A stretch of 39,755 nt of DNA, taken from the NCBI GenBank assembly GCA_020850315.1, contig JADZEY010000101.1, positions 1 through 39,755 on the forward strand, written 5' to 3'. A model generated the notes under the pieces. That model worked only from the letters and a program-made list of their open reading frames with translations. It was not told where the DNA came from and made no database searches. This document shows, one piece after another, positions 1 through 8,305 of the stretch (its first letter is position 1; the number at the start of each line of letters is the position of its first letter). The position numbers were made by a program, and so were the translations under genes. This DNA is from Armatimonadota bacterium (GTDB taxonomy: Bacteria > Bacteroidota > Ignavibacteria > OLB7).

Positions 1-204
1 CGGCGACCACGCGATTGCCCAAGCAATGGATACTCAGCTTTCGGTGATGTTGCCGATCCTTCCGGTGGTGAACTACTGCGGGACATGATGGGCCAGCGTT
101 GGCCGATTAAGGTGAGTGAGTAAGCCTTCTTCTCGCCATTGCGAAAAGCAAGAGCAATGAAACACTTCTCTCTTTCTGCTGGGGTGGGAAACTGGCGAAA
201 CTGG

Positions 205-246
205 CGGGTGAGCAAGCTCCCCCGCTCATGCTGAGCCTGTCGAAGC
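205..246. repeat. REP-like palindromic element, copy A
   Basis: Contains GGGTGAGCAAGCTC followed by CCGCTCATGCTGAGCC and TGTCGAAGC. On the opposite strand this reads as the word family GCTTCGACAGGCTCAGCATGAGCGG that recurs at 19523-19557, 22243-22276 and 22474-22502. It lies in a spacer with no gene. Repeats of this kind are common in environmental genomes and often create spurious ORFs. Confidence 0.6.
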
Positions 247-325
247 ATTCACCAACGGTAAACCTTTCGGTGACAGAGGCAATGGTGAAGCTGGTGAGCG
301 CGTGGGTGAGCAAGGAACGGTAAGA

Positions 326-515
326 AAGGGTTGAGTGTGTCGTGGGTTGGTTGCGCCCCTATGTGCTCAGCAACACCGCCGATTCGCAGGCCGAGCAGAC
401 GCTCGGCGATCCCAGGGGAGAAGGGTTGAGTGCGTCGTGGGTTGGTTGCGCCCCTATGCTCTCAGTAACACCGCCGATTCGCAGGCCGAGCAGACGCTCG
501 GCGATCCCAGGGGAG
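326..515. repeat. 95-bp tandem duplication, two copies
   Basis: Copy 1 is 326-420 and copy 2 is 421-515. They are head to tail, differing at only a few bases in the first half and identical through the second half. Each carries a perfect hairpin CCGAGC-AGAC-GCTCGG (391-406 and 486-501). The duplication ends 57 bases before the OmpA start codon, so it lies in that gene's leader or promoter region. It could be a duplicated regulatory hairpin or a repeat element that expanded locally. Confidence 0.85.
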
Positions 516-572
516 AGAGATCACATCGGTATCATCTCTGCGTAGCAGCAAACTCACACATCCAGCTTGTTT

Positions 573-2381
573 ATGCGAACCACAATCGTTGCTGTCCTGC
601 TTTTGCTTCTTGTTGCTGCCACCAATCTGCCGGCGCAAACCGGGGAGAACCGTGTGAGCATTGGGATAAGCCCAACGCTCACCACGCTGTTCTCCGATTA
701 CAGCGAAACGGGGTTTGGGCTTGGTGGCGAAATCGCTCTGCGGTGGAATATCCAACCAGCGTTTTCGCTGCATGGGCTTGCTGGAATTACGGGTCTGACC
801 CTTTCCCCAACGGCTGACGACATCGCAGCATTCCCCGGTTATTTCGGCCCGCTTGGTGGGGGCGTTGGCAGTGGCTTCTACCCAAACACCAGCCCTGCGG
901 TGGCGCGCCAAGCCGATAACTCACTTCCGCTGAATCAGTTCGCGCTGCTTGGCTCCTACAACTTCCAACCCGGCCAACGGTTTGTTCCGTTTGTGGCTGC
1001 GGGGATTGGCCTGGTGGCGTTCAATCCGCAAACGGATGCTTCGGATAAGCTTCCCAACAACCTGAATAACCAGTATCCCCGCACCGCGCTGCAGATACCG
1101 ATTGCCGCCGGTGCCGAGTACTACTTGGACGACAAATGGACGCTGAACGGACGCGCCACCTTCGGCCTTACCTTCAGCGATTATTTGGATGACCTTCCCG
1201 ATGGCGGGAACGATGCGCTTGCTTCGGTATCGGTTGGGGTTAGCTACTACTTTTTTGGCGAGCTTGATTGCGACAAGGATGGATTAATTGACCGCGAGGA
1301 AGAACTGCTCGGCTCCGACAAATGCAACCCCGACACCGACGGCGACAGCCTGAGTGATCCCGACGAAGTTCGCCGCCACGGAACTGACCCGAACCGAGCT
1401 GACACCGACGGCGATGGACTGCGCGACGATGCCGAACTACTGGTTCACCACACCAACCCCACCCGCGCCGACACCGACGGCGACCGATTAAGCGATGGTG
1501 ATGAAATAGGGCGGAAAACTGACCCGACAGTGGTGGATACCGATGGCGACGCGCTGAGCGATGGCGAAGAAGTGCTGGAAACCAAGACCAACCCGCTACA
1601 CCCCGATAGCGATGCCGATAATTTGGAGGATGGCGATGAGCTTCGCGTGCAGAAAACCGACCCGCTGCGCCCCGACACCGACGGCGACCAACTGAACGAC
1701 GGCGAAGAAGTGACAATCCACCGAACCAACCCGCTGCTGGCCGATAGCGATAGCGATGAAATTGCCGACGGGGAGGAGGTGCGGCTGCGAAAAACCGACC
1801 CACGCAAAAAAGACACCGACGGCGACCGCCTGAGCGATGGCGAAGAAATTCTCCGTGCCGGAACCAACCCGCTGAACCCCGACACCGATGCCGACAGCGT
1901 AAGCGATGGCGACGACGAATGCCCGTTGGTCCCTGGTGTGCGCCAGCGGCGTGGTTGCCCCGCGCCGCCAAAAGTTGGGGCCGTCACCAGTTTCCCGAAC
2001 ATCTACTTTCTTGTTGATAGCGACCAATTCGATTTCAGCCGAACGGAGACTGCCGAGAATCTGGCGCAGGTGCTGGCCTACGTCAACCAGTGCCAGGGGC
2101 TGACGATCATCATCGAAGGGCACGCCTCGCGCGAGGGGGGTGAGCAGCACAACCAGGACCTGAGCGACAAGCGGGCGTTGCGGGTGAAAACATGGCTGAT
2201 GGAGCAAGGGACTGACTCCAACAAAATAGACCTAACAATCGGCTACGGAAGCCGCCAAAATGCTGTGCCGGAGCCAACCCCAAACTCACCGGAGGCAAAG
2301 GCGATGGAGCCAGCCGCGTTGGAGGCAATCCGCCGGCAAAACCGCCGCATTGCAATCAAGGTGGCGCGGACGTGTGATTAA
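573..2381 (+). CDS. OmpA-family outer membrane protein with thrombospondin type 3 repeats
   Basis: A 602-residue envelope protein likely to link the outer membrane to peptidoglycan. Residues 1-22 form a Sec signal peptide (MRTTIVAVLLLLLVAATNLP, then AQ). Residues ~25-230 alternate hydrophobic strands and end in aromatic SYYFFG, as in small OmpA-type beta-barrels. Residues ~232-455 hold ten calcium-binding TSP3-type repeats (D-x-D-x-D-x-L-x-D-x-x-E, about 22 residues each). Residues ~470-602 are an OmpA C-terminal peptidoglycan-binding domain, recognisable from IIIEGHASREG and the following LSDKRALRVKTWL. ATG 573 is chosen because the signal peptide starts there; a TTG two codons upstream is in frame. 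The long, highly acidic calcium-repeat linker gives the unusual length for an OmpA protein. A 95-bp tandem duplication sits immediately upstream, and a long imperfect hairpin follows the stop codon. Confidence 0.92.
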   Translation: MRTTIVAVLLLLLVAATNLPAQTGENRVSIGISPTLTTLFSDYSETGFGLGGEIALRWNIQPAFSLHGLAGITGLTLSPTADDIAAFPGYFGPLGGGVGSGFYPNTSPAVARQADNSLPLNQFALLGSYNFQPGQRFVPFVAAGIGLVAFNPQTDASDKLPNNLNNQYPRTALQIPIAAGAEYYLDDKWTLNGRATFGLTFSDYLDDLPDGGNDALASVSVGVSYYFFGELDCDKDGLIDREEELLGSDKCNPDTDGDSLSDPDEVRRHGTDPNRADTDGDGLRDDAELLVHHTNPTRADTDGDRLSDGDEIGRKTDPTVVDTDGDALSDGEEVLETKTNPLHPDSDADNLEDGDELRVQKTDPLRPDTDGDQLNDGEEVTIHRTNPLLADSDSDEIADGEEVRLRKTDPRKKDTDGDRLSDGEEILRAGTNPLNPDTDADSVSDGDDECPLVPGVRQRRGCPAPPKVGAVTSFPNIYFLVDSDQFDFSRTETAENLAQVLAYVNQCQGLTIIIEGHASREGGEQHNQDLSDKRALRVKTWLMEQGTDSNKIDLTIGYGSRQNAVPEPTPNSPEAKAMEPAALEAIRRQNRRIAIKVARTCD

Positions 2382-2449
2382 GAATTGCTTGCCGATGACG
2401 TTCGCGTTGGGTGCAGGCTGAAGACCTGCACCTATCGGGGGCAAGTTCT
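2379..2449 (+). terminator. Long stem-loop after the OmpA gene
   Basis: An inner perfect 8-bp stem (GGTGCAGG 2410-2417, CCTGCACC 2425-2432, 7-base loop) sits inside an imperfect outer stem made of AAGAATTGCTTGCCGAT at the stop codon and ATCGGGGGCAAGTTCTT at the right (about 14 of 17 positions pair). There is no clear T-run, so it may be a processing or repeat structure rather than an intrinsic terminator. A partial REP-like sequence follows at 2458-2482. Confidence 0.5.
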
Positions 2450-2497
2450 TATGCTATCATCCTTCAACAAGCTCAGGCTGACGGCGTGTGGTGTTTT

Positions 2498-3835
2498 TTA
2501 TAAAACATGGATCGGCAAAATCCGACTGCGTTGATTATTAGTGATGCGAATAAAATACAACCCGGAGGGAAGCCCATCCGTTTGCAACTGAAGTTGATGA
2601 AGTCCAGCATCTTGCTCGGCTGCTTGCTGAAGAATAATTTCTCTCCCGGTAACGGAAACAAGGCTTATGCCAATAAACGCAGGTTCCGGAAGTTGATAGG
2701 ATAGAATTGGAACAACGCCAGCAGTAATGGGGTTTGGAGCAAGGTGAAAAGACGAGTGTTCCGCGTGTTGAGCATCAGCACTGCTGGATTGCCCAACGTA
2801 ACGTAACACTCGTCCTCCCGCGCCGACTGCAATTCCTTTGCTATTTGGTTTGTAGGATACCCAAATTCTATAAATCTCAGAGGAATCAACAAATTCTACG
2901 CCCCACGTTTTTCCACCGTCGGAAGTACGATAAATCTTATCACTACCTGTGACTAATCCGTTCAGTGAATCAGCAAAAGAAATATTGCTGAGTCCAAGCC
3001 TTGACCCCAGTATGGTATCTAACGAAGTTTCCCATGTTGCCCCACCATCGGTGGTTCGTGAGATGACATCGCGAGCGCCATAACTATTAGGAACCTTTGG
3101 AAAGGACAACATCCATCCGTTCATACTGTTCGTAAAATAAATTATAGCAGGTTTGGGTGGAAGCTGCGAGTAATACGTCCATGTGGTTCCACCGTTGTCG
3201 GAACGGGCAAGAGTTATGGCTGTATCGTTTTGGAGCAAGCAGTAGAAGACGTTTGGCGCAGGGCAAGACACATCAGCGATGCCCATTGGTAGCGGAATTG
3301 GTGGCACAGGTGCTTTAACCGAATCCCATGTCTGCCCGCTATCGGAGGTGGCAATAATATATTGGGGATAAACATACGTTACCCAAATAATGCCATGCTG
3401 TGGGGTGGGCATTACAATTTTTTCAAGCCTCAATTCTTTGGGAACCACACGCTTCGATTCCCACGATTGCCCGCCATCAGAAGATCGGAGTACAAGCCCA
3501 CTATCGCCGCAAGCAAGCATAAGATTAGAAGAAGGATACGCAACACTATGGTAGCGTGAATACGGGAAATTGGGGTTGCTCTGGTTTGGGATAGGATTCC
3601 ACTGGAGACCACCGTCGGTAGTACGATAGATGGTATCAGAAAACCCGAAGCCATATCTTCTGACAAAAACACAGTTTGCGGAATCCAAACAATCTAGTGC
3701 GGTGATTAAAGTGAGTTTACCAATGGAATAATTGATATGAGTAATCCAATCTGGTTGTTGTGCATTGCTGTTTGGGCTGCAATACAACAATCCAAACAAT
3801 GCAATTATCAGGGAAAAGTATTTGTTGGGTATCAT
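2498..3835 (-). CDS. T9SS cargo protein with BNR/Asp-box (Ycf48-like) repeats
   Basis: A 445-residue secreted protein. A signal peptide covers about residues 1-25, with a probable cleavage site at NAQ. Residues ~30-350 carry several Asp-box motifs of the form S/T-D-x-G-x-T-W (RTTDGGLQW, RSSDGGQSW, ATSDSGQTW, RSDNGGTTW, RTTDGGATW, RTSDGGKTW). These motifs mark the beta-propellers of sialidase- or Ycf48-like proteins. The last ~80 residues (LAPNPITAG to the end, with GLPSGLYFIRI) form a type A T9SS sorting domain, so export and surface attachment or release are expected. No sialidase catalytic residues were identified, so no enzyme function is assigned. The gene lies 90 bases downstream of another T9SS cargo gene on the same strand, separated by a terminator hairpin, so the two are probably transcribed separately. 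Confidence 0.85.
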   Translation of the reverse strand: MIPNKYFSLIIALFGLLYCSPNSNAQQPDWITHINYSIGKLTLITALDCLDSANCVFVRRYGFGFSDTIYRTTDGGLQWNPIPNQSNPNFPYSRYHSVAYPSSNLMLACGDSGLVLRSSDGGQSWESKRVVPKELRLEKIVMPTPQHGIIWVTYVYPQYIIATSDSGQTWDSVKAPVPPIPLPMGIADVSCPAPNVFYCLLQNDTAITLARSDNGGTTWTYYSQLPPKPAIIYFTNSMNGWMLSFPKVPNSYGARDVISRTTDGGATWETSLDTILGSRLGLSNISFADSLNGLVTGSDKIYRTSDGGKTWGVEFVDSSEIYRIWVSYKPNSKGIAVGAGGRVLRYVGQSSSADAQHAEHSSFHLAPNPITAGVVPILSYQLPEPAFIGISLVSVTGREIILQQAAEQDAGLHQLQLQTDGLPSGLYFIRITNNQRSRILPIHVL

Positions 3836-3866
3836 GGTGTAGGTTGGGTTGTTATGGTGAAAGCAA

Positions 3867-3910
3867 AGAAAAATAGTAGAGGAAACGCCCTGTGGCTCCC
3901 CTCTACTATT
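3867..3910 (-). terminator. Intrinsic terminator for the 3926-4807 gene
   Basis: An 11-bp perfect stem, AATAGTAGAGG (3872-3882) with CCTCTACTATT (3900-3910), and a 17-base loop. Read on the minus strand it follows the stop codon of the upstream cargo gene and ends in a short T-run (ATTTTTC). It separates the two T9SS cargo genes. Confidence 0.7.
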
Positions 3911-3925
3911 CTTCGTTCATTACTT

Positions 3926-4807
3926 TTATTTGACAACGTTAAAGGAGCCAGCAGCAACATGCTGTTGCTCAGATGTAATGCGGTATTGATACGACCCTGT
4001 TGTTAAGGCTTTTGCATCAATTTCGAACTCCAGTGTGTGTTCCTTCGTAGTCGTGGCCGATTTTTTTATCACGACATTACCCTGTGCATCTACAACTTCC
4101 GCCGTTGCTTCTGGCACAGTAACTGCCGTACACCGAATAATAGTAATACCGCTGGTAGGATTAGGGATAACTGTGGTTTCGGCAATCTCTGGCGCATCTT
4201 GGGGAAGTGCTCGTTTGCTGCCGATAGGGTCATATTTAGGCTTGTAGCCGCAGTACGAGGCACAAGGGAAAGGGCATTCGAAGGCTATGCTTGTTGCTCC
4301 AATTTCAGTAAAACTTATTACTCCAGTTGGACTTTTACAGATCCTGTATTGAGAATTACAGCAATTTTCAAGACCTCTCCCAATCGGGCAATGTTGATAA
4401 TATGGTGGTCTGGTCTGCGGCATAATTAACTCATAACACCCTCCAAGAATCACACGCCAGTTTGTGACACACTGCCCATTTTCTGGTCTGCATTGTATGG
4501 GGAGGAGATTTAAATTGGATAAAAATAAATCTGCAATTGCTGATTTAAATATCTTACCTCCGTCACATATACAGCTGGCATTGTCAAGTTCAATTTTTTC
4601 TACATAAATATCACAACTCCCTAAGCAGTCGCGTATTTTGATGTATATTTTCCCTGTACACCCGGGACAATCACCATACACATTAAAACTGACAGGAAAC
4701 GAACTAACTGCACTCCATGTTGCTGTTGGGCAAAAGTTGTCAACACACTGAGCCAACACTGGTAGGGTTGTATTCAGCATAAACAGCATTATGCTGAATC
4801 CGAGCAA
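3926..4807 (-). CDS. Cysteine-rich T9SS cargo protein of unknown function
   Basis: A 293-residue exported protein that I do not recognise. Residues 1-19 are a signal peptide ending in VLAQ. The ~185-residue mature middle part holds about 18 cysteines, several in C-x2-C, C-x3-C and CC arrangements (for example DCPGC, DCLGSC, ENCC, CPFPC). This suggests a disulfide-stabilised extracellular domain. From about residue 205 (VIPNPTSG) to the end lies a T9SS type A sorting domain with the usual PNP start and GSYQYRI-like strand. The coding sequence is noticeably more AT-rich than its neighbours, which may indicate recent acquisition. Heptamer repeats lie just upstream, and a terminator lies downstream. 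Confidence 0.75.
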   Translation of the reverse strand: MLGFSIMLFMLNTTLPVLAQCVDNFCPTATWSAVSSFPVSFNVYGDCPGCTGKIYIKIRDCLGSCDIYVEKIELDNASCICDGGKIFKSAIADLFLSNLNLLPIQCRPENGQCVTNWRVILGGCYELIMPQTRPPYYQHCPIGRGLENCCNSQYRICKSPTGVISFTEIGATSIAFECPFPCASYCGYKPKYDPIGSKRALPQDAPEIAETTVIPNPTSGITIIRCTAVTVPEATAEVVDAQGNVVIKKSATTTKEHTLEFEIDAKALTTGSYQYRITSEQQHVAAGSFNVVK

Positions 4808-4851
4808 CAGTAGATTTAATTTCTTTCGTCTCAGGTAAAAATTACGTGTGT

Positions 4852-4893
4852 GCTTGGAGCTTGGAGCTTGGAGCTTGGAGCTTGGAGCTTGGA
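4852..4893. repeat. Heptamer array (GCTTGGA) x6
   Basis: Six perfect head-to-tail copies of GCTTGGA in the spacer between the cysteine-rich cargo gene and the acylase gene. The rest of this spacer (4808-5097) shows no gene. Confidence 0.95.
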
Positions 4894-5097
4894 AAATGAT
4901 GCCTTGTCAACATGGGATACTCCCTATGGAGTTGTATGAATGAAAGTGTGCGATGGCATACGCCAGTCGCTTGAATGTGCGAGGACAGAATTGAAGTTAT
5001 GGAGCAGCGCGGGACAAACTTACCACTGGTTTCGATAAATGTCAAGAAGTGGCAAAATTCTTCTCTTGGAAAAGAGCAAGCTGATCCCCTAACCAAG

Positions 5098-7659
5098 CTA
5101 CCCCGGGTTCAACACCACCACCGATAACGCGCTTCCCCCCTCGGGGGCGCGTTGCTGCAACAGCAGGTAGCCGTTCGAGAGATAGAGGATTGTTTGATTA
5201 CTGTAAAACTCCGACAGCGGCTGGCCGCTTTGCCCGGTTGGCAGAACGCTTCGCAGAAATGCAGTGGTGTCGGCAAAGTCAACAATTTGCCGCATCGAGG
5301 GGCCAAGTGTGACTTCGTAGGGGAGATCAATCCGCCATTCGCCGTTGTTCAACGTGGTGTTGGCCCCGCCAAGCTCGAACGGTCCGATGTCAACAATTCC
5401 GCGCAGCTGCGGGTTCTGGCCGAAGGGGTGATGAAAGGTGAGAGTGTGAAGGCTGCCATACCGCCATGTCCCAACTTCCCAGCTTCCAAAACGCCGGTGC
5501 AGTGTGTCGAGTGCGCGGCCAAGCGCGGCGCGAAGCACTTGGTCGCGGGTTTCGTTCTGGCTGGTGGCAACGTTATCGAACCACTGGCTGTTGCGCAGCA
5601 GGTGATAGCGCAAGGAGCGAATGGGGAGCAGCGCCATCCGCCCGAACTGGCGGTATAGTTGCGGGCCAAGTTCATCGGCATACGTCAGCTCCACAACGCT
5701 TTGGAACCACGCAGCAACGATTGCTGGCTCTGGGGCATCAATCAGCATTCCGCCATTCCAATGCCGAAGCCGGGTAAGCACGCCACGCACCAACGGCGTT
5801 TGGCGAAGGCTGTCGGGGAATGCGCCAAGCAAAAACTCCGTCATCAACTGAAGGTGTGGCGAACGGACATCGTTTTGGATCTGCGCCATATCCTGGGCAT
5901 CGAAATTGACTCCATCGCTCAACAGTTCATTCAGCCGGAATGCCCGCGAAGGATCCTCCCACAGATTCCCAATGTTCACCGTTGTGGTGTTGGATACTTT
6001 GTTGTTTGCGCTGGCGATATAGCCGCTTGTTGGATTTGTGAGAATGGGAAGCTGGTCGCTGGGGATGTAGCCTTTCCAAGCAAACCGGCTTTCGGTGCCG
6101 GGGTTCGGAAGATTCCAGCGGGCATCGCCCCCCCGTTGCGGAAGTTTTGCGGCGGGGATGTAGGCGATATTTCCGGCGGAATCGGCATACACAAACGAGA
6201 GTGCCGGAACCCCACACATCCGCGCACCTTTGGTGAACTCCGCAAGATTTTTTGCGCGATTCATCGCCTGCCACCCTGCAAGCTCGGTGGACGGATCCTG
6301 CCCCACCCACCGAAGGCTAACAGCTTGTGTGTAGAATGGACTGGCGGAATCCATCATTTGCGGGAAGCCGATACGTGGGTCGCGTAAGTACCGCCGGAAC
6401 TCGCGAACATCCGAAATGATCGGCCCGTTGTTCGTTTCCCGAATCGCCATCGGTGTGGCCGCTGAATCCTTGCAGCGGATAGTGTCGCGGATGATGGATA
6501 GCTTTTTCCAGGCACCATCCAGCAAGTAGTTGCGCCGTTTTGCGCTGTCTATCCGTTCAATAAAAAAATCAGTTTGGTCGGCCATCATGCTGGTTAGCCC
6601 CCAGGCAACGGAGGTGTTGCGGCCAATCACCACAAACGGGCATCCGGGGACTGTCACCCCGGCAATGGTGTTCCCTTTCCATTCCACCACTGCTTGGTAC
6701 CATTTCCCGGGCGCGCTGTGGGCAAGATGCGGGTCGTTGGCAAGTATTGGCTTGCCGTTGGCTGCACGGTTTCCGGCAACGGCCCATGCGTTGGATCCAA
6801 CATGGGCGCCTTCAATCCCAAGCAATCGTTTTGTCTCGGCATCCAACTCCATCACTTCAAGCAGATCACTCATTCGGGGCGTTGGTGAGGCTGGCGATCG
6901 CAGGCTGTCGCGGCGGACGCTATCGCGGCGGGCAGTGTCGGGTGGGGGGGGGGGAAGGCGGTATTGCTCCAGCAGCGGTTCCGGCTTCTGTCCGCCGGGG
7001 ATAATCGTGGGCGCGTCGGAAGGATACCAGGGAAGAATCTCCGCAAATCGTGCCGAATCCACCCGCTCCTTGATGTCAGCAAACACCATATCAGTCCAGA
7101 AGGAGGTGTTAAGCTCCCAGGCCAGCAGCTTGGTGATAATCACGGTGTGTTCTGGCTCCCACGGTTCTGGGGTGTAGCCAAGCGCGTCGAACTCGAACGG
7201 ATAACGGCCAGTGTGCGATTGCATCCAAGCGTTTACGCCACGGCAGTAGGCATCAATGGCGGAGCGTGTTTCCTTCGGCAATCCGCGCAGGGTTGCCGCC
7301 GCAGCGCGCTTGAACCCCAAGGTTTTCAGCAGTGCATCTTGGCCAATCATCTGCTTGCCAAAAATTTCCGACAGCCTACCCTGGCCGGCCCGCCGGAACA
7401 GATCCATTTGCCACAAACGATCTTGGGCATGGGCGTATCCCAATGCTGCCCAAGCATCGTTTTCGGTGGCGGCGTTGATGTACGGAACCCCGTAGCGGTT
7501 GCGGGTGATGGAGGCCGTTGAGGATAGCCCCTGGACGGTGTCCTCGGTTTCTCCGTCTGGAGTAAACGAGCGGCCAATTAAGCGAATCCCCAAGAAGACA
7601 AACCCCACCACAAGCCCCAGCAGCACAAGGATGGTTCCAAAGAATGAGAAGCGGCGCAT
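5098..7659 (-). CDS. Penicillin acylase family protein (Ntn hydrolase)
   Basis: An 853-residue member of the penicillin amidase / acyl-homoserine lactone acylase family, which hydrolyse amide bonds after self-cleaving into alpha and beta chains. Residues ~8-30 are a signal or anchor helix. The alpha chain has the family signature ITRNRYGVPYI, then YAHAQDRLWQMDLFRR. The predicted nucleophile is Ser289 in HVGSNAWAVAG, the N-terminus of the beta chain, followed by GKPILANDPHL. The segment before it (about residues 234-262) is proline- and arginine-rich and fits the removed linker peptide. That linker is encoded across an uninterrupted run of 11 C (plus strand G at 6944-6954), a possible slippage site. 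Substrate specificity cannot be told from sequence. The gene is divergent from the SusC/SusD pair, separated by a 646-base spacer. Confidence 0.92.
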   Translation of the reverse strand: MRRFSFFGTILVLLGLVVGFVFLGIRLIGRSFTPDGETEDTVQGLSSTASITRNRYGVPYINAATENDAWAALGYAHAQDRLWQMDLFRRAGQGRLSEIFGKQMIGQDALLKTLGFKRAAAATLRGLPKETRSAIDAYCRGVNAWMQSHTGRYPFEFDALGYTPEPWEPEHTVIITKLLAWELNTSFWTDMVFADIKERVDSARFAEILPWYPSDAPTIIPGGQKPEPLLEQYRLPPPPPDTARRDSVRRDSLRSPASPTPRMSDLLEVMELDAETKRLLGIEGAHVGSNAWAVAGNRAANGKPILANDPHLAHSAPGKWYQAVVEWKGNTIAGVTVPGCPFVVIGRNTSVAWGLTSMMADQTDFFIERIDSAKRRNYLLDGAWKKLSIIRDTIRCKDSAATPMAIRETNNGPIISDVREFRRYLRDPRIGFPQMMDSASPFYTQAVSLRWVGQDPSTELAGWQAMNRAKNLAEFTKGARMCGVPALSFVYADSAGNIAYIPAAKLPQRGGDARWNLPNPGTESRFAWKGYIPSDQLPILTNPTSGYIASANNKVSNTTTVNIGNLWEDPSRAFRLNELLSDGVNFDAQDMAQIQNDVRSPHLQLMTEFLLGAFPDSLRQTPLVRGVLTRLRHWNGGMLIDAPEPAIVAAWFQSVVELTYADELGPQLYRQFGRMALLPIRSLRYHLLRNSQWFDNVATSQNETRDQVLRAALGRALDTLHRRFGSWEVGTWRYGSLHTLTFHHPFGQNPQLRGIVDIGPFELGGANTTLNNGEWRIDLPYEVTLGPSMRQIVDFADTTAFLRSVLPTGQSGQPLSEFYSNQTILYLSNGYLLLQQRAPEGGSALSVVVLNPG

Positions 7660-8305
7660 GGCTGCAAATGTAGAAAACCAGAGCGAAGATCAGGGAAGGA
7701 ATGATGCGGGGAACTCACACCGTTGCAGTTCGGTGCTGACGGGTGAGCTTGCTCACCCGCTCATGGAGAAGCTACTCTTCCCGTCACCTCGCCTCCCTTG
7801 ATGCTACTTGGTGCTTGTGACTTCTCCAAAATTGCTGTTTTTGAACTCTTCCGGCTGAAACAACAGTTTCTGTTAGCACTTCTTGGATCTATCTGCATAG
7901 ATTCACAGCGGCAATATCCAAGTTGCCTTGCTTGATACCCTTTGGGCCACCTGCACCCGGCTCATCATCAGCAATCCTTCCGTGCATCAACGGAAGTTCC
8001 CATTGACTTTGCAGCGTTCTCTCGCCGGCAAACCGCCGGTATCGGTGTTGTGCCACCGATGCCTATGGCAACCTGCTGGGGGTGGCCGCTGCATTGGTGC
8101 GTTAGCCCACGAACAATCATGGTTGAATCATGGTGGATTGAAAAAACGCCATGCACGCAACCGGGCTGGCTTGCCGATACCGCGCACAATACTTGCTGTG
8201 TGGCCGGGTGCATCGTCGTCCCTACTGCCTAAGTCCCATCCGGCTTGGGTGTGGGGAAGCCTGCACAGCCACCACAGCTTTTTCAACTTCCACACTGGAG
8301 TGATT
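7660..8305. other. Long divergent spacer between acylase and susC-like gene
   Basis: No convincing gene. An open frame runs in phase into the SusC gene from 7928, but its predicted peptide has no export signal and the real signal peptide begins at 8306. A perfect 8-bp inverted repeat GGGTGAGC-TT-GCTCACCC lies at 7741-7758, followed by CGCTCATGGAG, and belongs to the REP-like family. A smaller dyad ATCTAT-CTGC-ATAGAT lies near 7890. Promoters for both flanking genes should be here, but I cannot place them. Confidence 0.5.
7741..7758. repeat. Short perfect palindrome, REP-like copy C
   Basis: GGGTGAGC and GCTCACCC separated by TT, followed by CGCTCATG. The same GGGTGAGC...CCGCTCATG words occur in copy A at 205-230. 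Confidence 0.6.

Larger units (their letters stand above)
1..572. other. Repeat-rich spacer before the OmpA gene
   Basis: No gene can be supported here. The first ~120 bases may hold the end of a gene cut by the window edge: plus-strand frames stay open to TGA at 86-88 (frame 2, better third-position G+C) or to TAA at 121-123 (frame 1). Neither tail is recognisable, so none is called. From about 205 to 246 there is a REP-like palindromic element. From 326 to 515 there is a 95-bp tandem duplication. The words TAAGGTGAGTGAG at 108-120 resemble the right end of the composite repeat seen at 13731-13746. Confidence 0.6.

Noticed and set aside
1240-2207. Long minus-strand open frames opposite the OmpA/TSP3 repeats.
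   Set aside because: They arise from the regular GAC/GAT repeat codons of the real gene and give low-complexity peptides.
7928-8305. A 126-residue N-terminal extension of the SusC protein.
   Set aside because: It has no export signal, whereas a signal peptide with GGAG upstream begins at 8306.
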